A stretch of DNA of 36,913 bases, taken from the NCBI GenBank assembly GCA_902798425.1, contig CADBWR010000024.1:1-36913 (forward strand). Direction: 5' to 3'. The number at the start of each line of letters is the position of its first letter. Within the stretch, counting starts at the first letter, position 1. The notes beneath the pieces are model-generated. The model was not told the origin of the DNA. It did no database searches and worked only from the letters and a program-made list of their open reading frames with translations. The translations under genes were made by a program, and so were the position numbers. This document shows positions 15,624 through 23,170 of this stretch, piece after piece. Source of the DNA: an uncultured Bacteroidales bacterium (GTDB taxonomy: Bacteria; Bacteroidota; Bacteroidia; Bacteroidales; Bacteroidaceae).

Positions 15624-16319
15624 TTATGCATTCTTCTTCTCACGGAGCAGAGCCTTCATTCCCTGGATAGCTCTCTCTGTTTCGTCATTCTGCTTCAGTG
15701 AGCAATAGAACTTATCACCAGGAACAACAATTGTGAACCTATTGCTATTGATCTTTTCTTTCATGAACTTCTTAGCCTTTTTGTTCCATACCTCAGTCTC
15801 TTCCGTATCACTCGAGGTAGTAAAGTTAGTTACATCTTTATAGAAATATTCCAACGTCTGCTCCTTCTTATCGAAGTTGTCCATGTTGAATGTATACTGA
15901 TAAGCATATAACTGGGTAGCACTGAAGAACAGCCATGAAATCTGATAGCACGAAGAACGCCACAGGTCATCTTTGTCAGACTTCTTACTGTATGCATTCT
16001 CAAACACATAACCTTCAAATTGGACAGGCTCTATCTCTTTCAGCTGGTCCTCGTCAAGACCTATTTTGTTCAGTGCTTTTTGCTTCCAGTTCTCGCTATT
16101 CAAGACATTAACTACCATAGCATCATACTCTTCGTCTGTAATGGGCTTCTTGCTTAAGCAGGCGGGGTCATTCAAGAAATAACGAAGCGAAGCTTTTTGC
16201 TCATCCGTAATACCCTTGGTAGTCTTAAACAAATTTTTAAGTTCCTGCGGGTCGTTGTAATGAGTTTTTTTGTAAAACACATAAAGAGCAATTACAGCAA
16301 TTACAATAATCCAAAACAT
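15624..16319 (-). CDS. Membrane-anchored protein of unknown function, first gene of the five-gene operon
   Basis: 231 residues. One N-terminal membrane helix (FWIIVIAVIALYVFY) is followed by a soluble, charged domain with no motif that I recognise. The orientation is probably a cytoplasmic domain, given the short N-terminus and following lysines. It leads the operon and has a ~225-nt leader from the promoter near 16544-16576. Confidence 0.7.
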   Translation of the reverse strand: MFWIIVIAVIALYVFYKKTHYNDPQELKNLFKTTKGITDEQKASLRYFLNDPACLSKKPITDEEYDAMVVNVLNSENWKQKALNKIGLDEDQLKEIEPVQFEGYVFENAYSKKSDKDDLWRSSCYQISWLFFSATQLYAYQYTFNMDNFDKKEQTLEYFYKDVTNFTTSSDTEETEVWNKKAKKFMKEKINSNRFTIVVPGDKFYCSLKQNDETERAIQGMKALLREKKNA

Positions 16320-16543
16320 AATAGTAAATAGTTTAAGTTTTGCCTATGACCCCCTAATTCAGCGTTAATAATCAAGATTAATTATAGGAATTGAAAAGAC
16401 GTGGGGGTTAATTGGCGTCCTTTCCCCCAATAACAAACCCTACAAACGGTTCATTATATTTTGGAGATCCAACAGTTTTCACAACCTACTAAGGAGACGC
16501 TTATTGCCATCTACCTCATGAGCGAGTCTTCCTCACTACACTG
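16320..16543 (-). promoter_or_regulatory. Long untranslated leader of the five-gene operon
   Basis: No ORF is evident. The stretch includes a possible hairpin between GGGGGTT (about 16403-16409) and CCCCC (about 16424-16428), flanked by TTAATTGG and CCAATAAC. If the promoter at 16544-16576 is correct, the mRNA has ~220 nt before the ATG at 16319. No known riboswitch is recognised. Confidence 0.35.
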
Positions 16544-16576
16544 CAAAGATAATCAACAAATGGCATAAATACCAAA
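16544..16576 (-). promoter_or_regulatory. Promoter of the five-gene SPFH-GYF/YidD operon
   Basis: On the minus strand: TTTG (16573-16576), 21 bases, TATCTTTG (16544-16551). It is a full consensus match. It is the best candidate upstream of the operon. Confidence 0.55.
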
Positions 16577-16756
16577 ATTATTTACATGAAAAAAGAGTCA
16601 TTTCTACAAAAATTGTTTCAATGATAGAGAAATTGTGAAATTGGGACAAATAATTGTTTAATTGAAACAACGCCAGCATAACAGTCCGCAAGGTTCTCCT
16701 CTGCGATGTCAAGTTAAATATAGCAAACGCACTAATACGGCTAATACGAAAAAAAA

Positions 16757-16835
16757 TACAGCTATTAAGGTGTGCTTAATAGCTGTATTTACATTCCTGC
16801 TACAGCTGATTTCCGCGCTACTCAGCTGTATTTGC
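16757..16835. repeat. AGCTGTATTT-type hairpin repeat
   Basis: A perfect 15-bp hairpin AATACAGCTATTAAG / CTTAATAGCTGTATT with a GTGTG loop is followed by two further AGCTGTA/TACAGCTG motifs separated by CGCG-containing spacers. The same motifs (TAGCTGTATTT, ACAGCTGATNNNCGC) occur inside the inverted-repeat element at about 10540-10620, so both belong to one repeat family. It lies just downstream of the acid phosphatase gene and could also act as its terminator. Confidence 0.6.
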
Positions 16836-16892
16836 AGACACATACTTACTGTTTCGTTGGTTGTTGTTTGGAATGATGAGGCACTTGAGCGG

Positions 16893-17654
16893 TTACTTCT
16901 TCCTTTTATTATATGCCTTCAGTTCGGCTGCTGTAGCGAGACCTGCCTTGCAGCGATACTCCAGACGTGCCAGACGCATCTGCTCCAAGAAACGTTCACT
17001 GGTGTGCAGACGAGCATAAGCAGCAGAAGCAGCCAGGCGACCAGCATCAACATCGCTCTGCCAGTGAGCACCTACAATGACACGACTCTCGCCATACATA
17101 TAGCCACGCGCCAAGATGGTGTCAGCACGGTCAGGGTTAATCTCCGTCAGCAACAGGGCAGAACTCCAACCAAGGATGGTATGTCCTGAGGGATAGGATC
17201 CATTCTTGCGCAGTGCGGGTTCGTCTTGCGGATAAAGTGTCGGCTCATGCATACGCATAAAGGGACGGCGGCGCATATAGTAATTTTTGGGTAGCGTGCA
17301 AATGCTATCACAAGTGGCCGTAGCGTCGCGTAGCAACTTATAGATTTCCGGTGTATTATCCTTTGAAATCTTCATACCAAAGGGTTCGCTGAACTCGCGG
17401 ATGATACAGTCCAGTCCATACTCTGCATCGCGAACAGCGATTGCAGCACGTTCCTTGTTCTGACGCATCTGCTTACCCCACATATACTGTATAATGTCGT
17501 AACTAAACTGAGCACCCACAGTGTCAGGGGGAGCAGGACACCACTTCAACATGTCGGGCATCTCCTTTGTGGTGAAATACGCATCTACATCACCCTGTGC
17601 CTGCGCACATACAGTGGCCATCGCCATTGCGGTCAAAATCATCAATTTCTTCAT
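16893..17654 (-). CDS. Secreted class A (PhoN-type) acid phosphatase, PAP2 superfamily
   Basis: 253 residues with a signal peptide (residues 1 to about 20, ending CAQAQ). The PAP2 active-site set is complete: K123-x6-R130-P131, PSGH (155-158), and SR-x5-H (S190, R191, H197) with D201. This is the pattern of bacterial class A non-specific acid phosphatases, which dephosphorylate organic phosphoesters in the periplasm. The C-terminus is basic (AYNKRKK). It is monocistronic and divergent from mrp. Confidence 0.9.
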   Translation of the reverse strand: MKKLMILTAMAMATVCAQAQGDVDAYFTTKEMPDMLKWCPAPPDTVGAQFSYDIIQYMWGKQMRQNKERAAIAVRDAEYGLDCIIREFSEPFGMKISKDNTPEIYKLLRDATATCDSICTLPKNYYMRRRPFMRMHEPTLYPQDEPALRKNGSYPSGHTILGWSSALLLTEINPDRADTILARGYMYGESRVIVGAHWQSDVDAGRLAASAAYARLHTSERFLEQMRLARLEYRCKAGLATAAELKAYNKRKK

Positions 17655-17761
17655 AAGGCTAATTTGTATTGCATTTGTTTAACTATTTCTTGTAAAAAGA
17701 TTAAATTCGAGTGTAAAGGTAAGACAAATAATAAAAAAAACAAAACAAATAGCCAAATAAA

Positions 17762-17792
17762 TTGGCATTAAGCCTTTTTATTTGTAACTTTG
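17762..17792 (+). promoter_or_regulatory. Promoter of mrp
   Basis: TTG 17762-17764, 20 bases, TAACTTTG 17785-17792. The predicted start lies about 17 nt before the ATG at 17813. It excludes the longer frame that opens at 17762. Confidence 0.65.
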
Positions 17793-17812
17793 TGCCGAAA
17801 AAAAAAGGAAAA

Positions 17813-18916
17813 ATGACAATGACACTATATCCAAAAATGATTATGGACGCGCTGGCAACTGTGACGTATGCCGGCACAAAGAAGAATCTGGTAGAGAGTG
17901 AGATGGTGGCAGACCAGCCTGCCATCAATGGTAATAAGGTAACCGTGGTGTTAGAGTTTCCACGCGACACAGACCCCTTTCTGAAATCAACCGTCAAGGC
18001 AGCAGAAGCTGCTATCAAGTATCATTGCGGCAAGGAGGTAGAGGTAGAGATACAGACAGAGTTTAAGTCGAAGCCACGCCCTGAGGTTGGTCAAATGTTG
18101 CCGGGAGTAAAGAACATCATTGCTGTCAGCTCTGGCAAGGGCGGCGTAGGTAAGTCGACAGTATCTGCTAATCTGGCCATTGCTCTAGCACGCTTAGGTT
18201 ATAAGGTAGGACTGCTGGACACCGACATCTTCGGCCCTTCCATGCCCAAGATGTTCAACGTAGAGGATGCACGTCCCTACGCAGTAGAGGTGGATGGGCG
18301 TCAGTTAATTGAACCCATCGAGGCCTATGGCGTAAAATTGTTGTCTATCGGTTTCTTTGTCAACCCCGACACAGCCACACTATGGCGCGGTGGTATGGCA
18401 ACGAACGCCCTGAAACAGCTGATAGCCGATGCCAACTGGGGTGAGTTGGACTACTTCATACTTGACACACCACCAGGAACATCAGATATTCACCTGACGC
18501 TATTGCAGACACTGGCCATCACTGGCGCCGTCATTGTCTCGACACCACAGCAGGTGGCTCTGGCCGACGCACGCAAGGGCATCGACATGTACCGCAACGA
18601 GAAGGTCAACGTGCCCATTCTCGGACTCATCGAGAATATGGCGTGGTTTACTCCTGCCGAACTGCCTGAAAACAAATACTACATCTTCGGCAAGGAAGGC
18701 TGCAAACAACTGGCCGAGGAGATGCAGGTACCCCTGTTGGCACAGATTCCTCTGGTGCAGGGTATTTGCGACAGCGGCGACAAAGGTGAGCCTGCTGCAT
18801 TGAATAGCGAGACAGCAACAGGGCTGGCCTTCATCAACCTAGCCCAAGCCGTAGTCACCGTGGTCAACAAGCGTAACCGCGAGCAAGCTCCCACCCATAT
18901 TGTTGGAGTGAAATAA
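17813..18916 (+). CDS. mrp: Mrp/ApbC-type ATPase, iron-sulfur cluster carrier
   Basis: 367 residues from ATG 17813, preceded by AAGGA and the promoter; a second ATG two codons on is also possible. The N-terminal ~95 residues are a MIP18/DUF59-like domain. The P-loop domain has the deviant Walker A SGKGGVGKST (residues 107-116) and a switch region DTPPGTSDIH. Mrp/NBP35 proteins bind and transfer [4Fe-4S] clusters. The CxxC that normally bridges the cluster in the C-terminal half is not present; the position reads NMAWFTPAELPENKYYIFG. The form may therefore carry clusters differently or act chiefly as an ATPase. It is followed by the GH28 gene after 47 bp. Confidence 0.9.
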   Translation: MTMTLYPKMIMDALATVTYAGTKKNLVESEMVADQPAINGNKVTVVLEFPRDTDPFLKSTVKAAEAAIKYHCGKEVEVEIQTEFKSKPRPEVGQMLPGVKNIIAVSSGKGGVGKSTVSANLAIALARLGYKVGLLDTDIFGPSMPKMFNVEDARPYAVEVDGRQLIEPIEAYGVKLLSIGFFVNPDTATLWRGGMATNALKQLIADANWGELDYFILDTPPGTSDIHLTLLQTLAITGAVIVSTPQQVALADARKGIDMYRNEKVNVPILGLIENMAWFTPAELPENKYYIFGKEGCKQLAEEMQVPLLAQIPLVQGICDSGDKGEPAALNSETATGLAFINLAQAVVTVVNKRNREQAPTHIVGVK

Positions 18917-18963
18917 GGCTGCTTCACTCAAGAACAGATTCATAACCCATTAAACAAACTACT

Positions 18964-20385
18964 ATGAACAGAATGATGATGACAATGGCTACCTTGCTGC
19001 TGGCACTCGGTGCACAAGCACAGGCCAAAGATTATGCTAACTGCTACCAGAACCTGCCAGTGAAAGTGGCTCAGGTGCAACGTCCCACAATTCCTGCCAA
19101 CAAAGTCAGTCTGACCGAGGTTGGCGGTGTTGGCGACGGCGTAACGCTCAACACCGAAGCCTTCACAAAAGGCATCTCGAAACTCTCCAAGCAGGGTGGC
19201 GGCAAACTGATTGTGCCTCAGGGTGTCTGGCTGACAGGTCCTATCATGCTGAAGGACAATATCGAACTGCACCTGGACAAGAATGCCATCATCCTCATGT
19301 CGCCTGATAAGCAGCTATTCGTCAACCCCAAGTCGGCTACAAAGTGTTTCGCTGGCATCCGTGCCTCAAAGCGTAAGAATATTGCCATCACGGGCGAAGG
19401 CATCATCGACGGCAATGGCGACCACTGGCGCCCCGTCAAGCGCAACAAGGTGAGCGATGTGGAATGGAACAAATACAAAACAGTCATTGGAGGTGTGGAA
19501 GCAGACAACGGCAAGCTATGGTATCCCTGGAACGATTTGGGTGGTTACCAGAACATTGCCAAGACACCTGAGGCACAAGAGAAATTACGCAACGACCTTG
19601 TTCGCTTTGAGAGCTGTGAGAACGTGCTTGTAGAAGGCGTTACTATTCAGAACTCGCCCAAATTCCACCTGCATCCCTGTTACTCGAAGAATGTCATCAT
19701 CGATGGTGTCACTGTACGCTGTCCCTGGAATGCCCAGAACGGTGATGCCATAGACTTCTCAGACGTCAATATCGGACTCATCGTAAACTGCATTGTTGAC
19801 GCTGGAGACGACGGTCTCTGCATGAAGAGCGGAGGCAACAAGCCCGACGCTCCTGCCAACGGCTGTGCCGACATCTTAATAGAGAACAACACAGTATATC
19901 ATGCGCATGGAGCCTTTGTGCTGGGCAGTGAAACTATGCAAGGGATGAAGCGCATCGTAGTGCGTAACAACCGTTTCAGTGGCACTGATACAGGACTGCG
20001 TTTCAAAAGCGGATTGGGCCGTGGTGGCAAGACCGAGCAGATGTTTATCAGCGACATCGTGATGAACGACATCAAGGACGAGGCCATCGTCTTCCAGTGT
20101 GACTATGTAGACCGTCCGGCAGGCAGTGACCCCAACAGCATACCAACCTATACCGACAAGCAGAAAAAGGTTGCCCCCTACTTTCAGGACATCCATATTA
20201 ATAATGTAGTATGCAATGGAGCAATGACAGCCATTAAGGCCAGCGGTATCTTAGGGCTGGACAATGTGCGCGACATCGACATCCAAAACACCACTATTGT
20301 ATACCACAAGACAGACAAGCTGATAGACGAGAAGACAGCTCAGCTAAAGCTGACCAACGTGCATCTGCTGCCCTCCAGAAAATAA
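18964..20385 (+). CDS. Secreted glycoside hydrolase family 28 enzyme (polygalacturonase-like)
   Basis: 473 residues with a signal peptide (about 1-21, ending AQAQA). A right-handed beta-helix GH28 core is evident from the ordered motifs NGDAID (N259, D261), GDD (281-283), HG (H315) and RFK (R346, K348). These correspond to the catalytic NTD, DD, HG and RIK positions of polygalacturonases. It likely removes galacturonate or a related sugar from pectin fragments in the periplasm or outside. It stands alone, not in a polysaccharide-utilisation locus with SusC/D genes in this window. It ends 3 bp from the convergent kinase gene. Confidence 0.9.
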   Translation: MNRMMMTMATLLLALGAQAQAKDYANCYQNLPVKVAQVQRPTIPANKVSLTEVGGVGDGVTLNTEAFTKGISKLSKQGGGKLIVPQGVWLTGPIMLKDNIELHLDKNAIILMSPDKQLFVNPKSATKCFAGIRASKRKNIAITGEGIIDGNGDHWRPVKRNKVSDVEWNKYKTVIGGVEADNGKLWYPWNDLGGYQNIAKTPEAQEKLRNDLVRFESCENVLVEGVTIQNSPKFHLHPCYSKNVIIDGVTVRCPWNAQNGDAIDFSDVNIGLIVNCIVDAGDDGLCMKSGGNKPDAPANGCADILIENNTVYHAHGAFVLGSETMQGMKRIVVRNNRFSGTDTGLRFKSGLGRGGKTEQMFISDIVMNDIKDEAIVFQCDYVDRPAGSDPNSIPTYTDKQKKVAPYFQDIHINNVVCNGAMTAIKASGILGLDNVRDIDIQNTTIVYHKTDKLIDEKTAQLKLTNVHLLPSRK

Positions 20386-20388
20386 CAG

Positions 20389-23151
20389 TTAAACTTCGCA
20401 AGGTAGCCAGAACCAGAAGGTAGAGCCGTGGCCTTCACCTTCAGAATTGACCCCAATGCGTCCGCCGCATCGGTCAACAATGGCTTTGCAGATAGCAAGG
20501 CCGAGACCTGTACCTTGTACGAAGTCGTTAAGCTTGACAAAACGCTCAAAGACGGCCGTCTGCTTCTCCTTGGGGATACCGGCACCAGTATCCTCACAGA
20601 AGAAGTACAGTCCCTCCTTGCGTTGACCATTCATGTCGCGTGACTCCTTGCGGTAACCTACACGGATATGTCCCTGCTGCGTGTACTTCACCGCATTGGT
20701 GACAAAGTTAGTAAGTAACTGCTGCAAGCGGCCCTTGTCCATGAAAACGGGCAGGGTATCGTAAGGGTTGTCTTTCAGAAATTCCACTCCAGTACCTTGT
20801 ACGCGCTGCTCCAGCGTCTGGCAGATATCGTCGAAGACGGGAGGCAGGTCGATATGAGTAGGTTCGATAGCTATAGCCTGTCCCATGCTACTGGCCTCCA
20901 GAATGTCATTGATGAGTCTGAGCAGCATATCGCAGTTGTTGCGAATAATGCGAATAAACTCATGGCGCTCGTCTGGATTGTCAATAACTTGCAATAAGTC
21001 GCTAAAGCCCACAATGGCATTGAGGGGCGTACGGATTTCATGGGTCATATTGGCTAGGAAAGCGCTCTTCAACTTACCAGAATCCTCTGCTCGTGCAGTC
21101 TCCTCACGCAGTTTCATCTGGGCAAGCATCAAGTCACTGATGTCACGGACTAATCCGAAATACTCCTTGGCATGACCATCCTCATCAAAGATAGGAATGC
21201 CGGAAATAGAGAACCACGTCAGTGAATCAGTAACAGGTGTATAGTTGAACTTGTGAATCACATTGAAGGGCTTACCATTCATCACTAAGTCGGAAATTAC
21301 ACGCTGGGCAACAGGACGGTCATCAGCATTCATACCAGCCAGATAGTCTTCCAACGGCCATGTAAACTCTGCCTGTCGCAGACTACGTGTAAAGCGGATA
21401 ACTCGATCATACTGATTGTAGTTCCACACATACATCTTACTTTCGTCCAGCAGGTAGCGCAGCTGCTGCTCATAGTGGTTGATGGCATCGTGGGTTGCAT
21501 GGAGCTGACGTTCATGCTCACGCTGCTTCATATACATGTCACGTTCGGCAGTGACATCTCGAGATGTGATAATATAGTAAACCAGTTGACCGGCTTCATC
21601 CTTGACAGGCATAACACGTGTCTCGATATACTTGTCAAGGTTCCATTCCGGATAGAGCATACGACCGCAGACATGGTACGAGTCAAGGTTGTTCTGATCA
21701 GCACCCCCCTTCAAGAAGGGATCCTCCAGGAAAGAGACCTTGCGGAAGAACTGCTCCCGTTCTGGCGTAATCTCCAATAAGTCGCGCATACGCTGGTTCA
21801 TATGAATCATATAGCCATTGGCATCATGTAACGACATTGCCATCATGTTGGTCTCAAAAACCTTCATATACTTGTCGGCCATTTCCTGGTTGCGTTGTTC
21901 TTCTGCCAAGTCATCTGTGATATCCTTTACTGTGTGTACTATGTAGCGAGGTATGCCGTTTTCACGTTCCAGTATAGCACTGCCAAAGAAGACGCGCCAG
22001 CGAGGCTCATCACCCGATCCCACATTATAGTGACGCTGAAGCGTCCATGACTCGCAATCGCCACGCTTCATGCTGTCTATCAATCCACGGAACTCATCGC
22101 GCTCGTCTGCTGCAATGCGCTCAATGAGTTCCTCAACGGCGATACCCCACTCCGGCAATAATTTCCCATGAATATTCCTCACCTTTCCGAGGACGACATC
22201 ATACTCCAAGACATAATAATCGTCCATGTCAAGCGCCTGAGCTATGATTCTGTTCAGCTCTGTATTTCTACGTACGGAAGCCTGCACACGCAGAGAGAGA
22301 AGACGACCAGCGGCAAAAACGGCTATACCGGCAAGAATCAGTCCTATCAGGATGAAGGGAGCCAGCGGTGAGGCATCGTCGTGAACACGCTCCGGGTGGA
22401 ACCACTTATCATGTATACGCTGCAAATCGCCCGACTGTTCCATACGGGTGTATTGGTCATCAATAGCTTCAATAATGTCAAGATTATAACCAATAATGTG
22501 CAGCTCACCAGCGGGAATATCCAGTACCTCATCCAGGACAAGGCTGTCAATACGTAATTCTTGAATCTTATTCTCAAGAGGTACCTGCCCCCATATGTAA
22601 TAGTCACTCTGTCGCGAGCGCACGTGAGTCAGTCCTTCCTTGGGTGACAGGTACTGCACATGGAATGGTATGCTGTCCATCACTCTGATCATAAGGGCGG
22701 CATAGTCGTTTTTCTTAATACCAATTCTAGCACTACTTCTCAGACTACGAATGTTACTATAGGATGGTGTGTCTACACGACGGACTGCTCGGAGATTATA
22801 ATAGTTGACATACTTCTTCGTATGAAAATACTGATGAGACTTAAACTGGTTAGAAAGAGCATGCAGCAAGTCTGCATTATGATGGATAAACATATCGCTG
22901 GCCGTTTGCCACTCTTGCATGACAAACTTATGAGGAATCTCCAGACGATTAAGAATGATATCAAGCACTTCGACATTATAGCCATCGGGGGCGCCTTCAC
23001 TATCAAGAAACTCAAAAGGTCGGAAGTCCCAGTCACAAGCAACTATCAGCGGGTGCTCTTCGGTATATTCATTGAAGTCTTTGGCTGCGAGCGGCGATGT
23101 AATACAACAGAAAAAAGATAATATAGATAATAAAACAATAGTCTTTCTCAT
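20389..23151 (-). CDS. Hybrid-sensor histidine kinase with periplasmic solute-binding domain (active-type, His present)
   Basis: 920 residues. A signal peptide (1 to about 23) precedes a family-3 solute-binding-like domain (about 30-255, e.g. PDGYNVEVLDIILNRLEIP), a membrane helix (FILIGLILAGIAVFAAG), two or three PAS domains (about 300-690), and a HisKA/HATPase module. The H-box is NMTHEIRTPLNAIVGF with H704. The N-box (FVTNAVKYT), G1 (DTGAGIP) and G2 (GTGLGLAI) are intact. It should be a working kinase that senses a periplasmic ligand plus PAS signals. It has no receiver domain. It is the last gene of the four-kinase operon and pairs with the adjacent Tyr-containing paralogue. Confidence 0.92.
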   Translation of the reverse strand: MRKTIVLLSILSFFCCITSPLAAKDFNEYTEEHPLIVACDWDFRPFEFLDSEGAPDGYNVEVLDIILNRLEIPHKFVMQEWQTASDMFIHHNADLLHALSNQFKSHQYFHTKKYVNYYNLRAVRRVDTPSYSNIRSLRSSARIGIKKNDYAALMIRVMDSIPFHVQYLSPKEGLTHVRSRQSDYYIWGQVPLENKIQELRIDSLVLDEVLDIPAGELHIIGYNLDIIEAIDDQYTRMEQSGDLQRIHDKWFHPERVHDDASPLAPFILIGLILAGIAVFAAGRLLSLRVQASVRRNTELNRIIAQALDMDDYYVLEYDVVLGKVRNIHGKLLPEWGIAVEELIERIAADERDEFRGLIDSMKRGDCESWTLQRHYNVGSGDEPRWRVFFGSAILERENGIPRYIVHTVKDITDDLAEEQRNQEMADKYMKVFETNMMAMSLHDANGYMIHMNQRMRDLLEITPEREQFFRKVSFLEDPFLKGGADQNNLDSYHVCGRMLYPEWNLDKYIETRVMPVKDEAGQLVYYIITSRDVTAERDMYMKQREHERQLHATHDAINHYEQQLRYLLDESKMYVWNYNQYDRVIRFTRSLRQAEFTWPLEDYLAGMNADDRPVAQRVISDLVMNGKPFNVIHKFNYTPVTDSLTWFSISGIPIFDEDGHAKEYFGLVRDISDLMLAQMKLREETARAEDSGKLKSAFLANMTHEIRTPLNAIVGFSDLLQVIDNPDERHEFIRIIRNNCDMLLRLINDILEASSMGQAIAIEPTHIDLPPVFDDICQTLEQRVQGTGVEFLKDNPYDTLPVFMDKGRLQQLLTNFVTNAVKYTQQGHIRVGYRKESRDMNGQRKEGLYFFCEDTGAGIPKEKQTAVFERFVKLNDFVQGTGLGLAICKAIVDRCGGRIGVNSEGEGHGSTFWFWLPCEV

Positions 23152-23170
23152 ACGTCATTCCTCCCTCATT

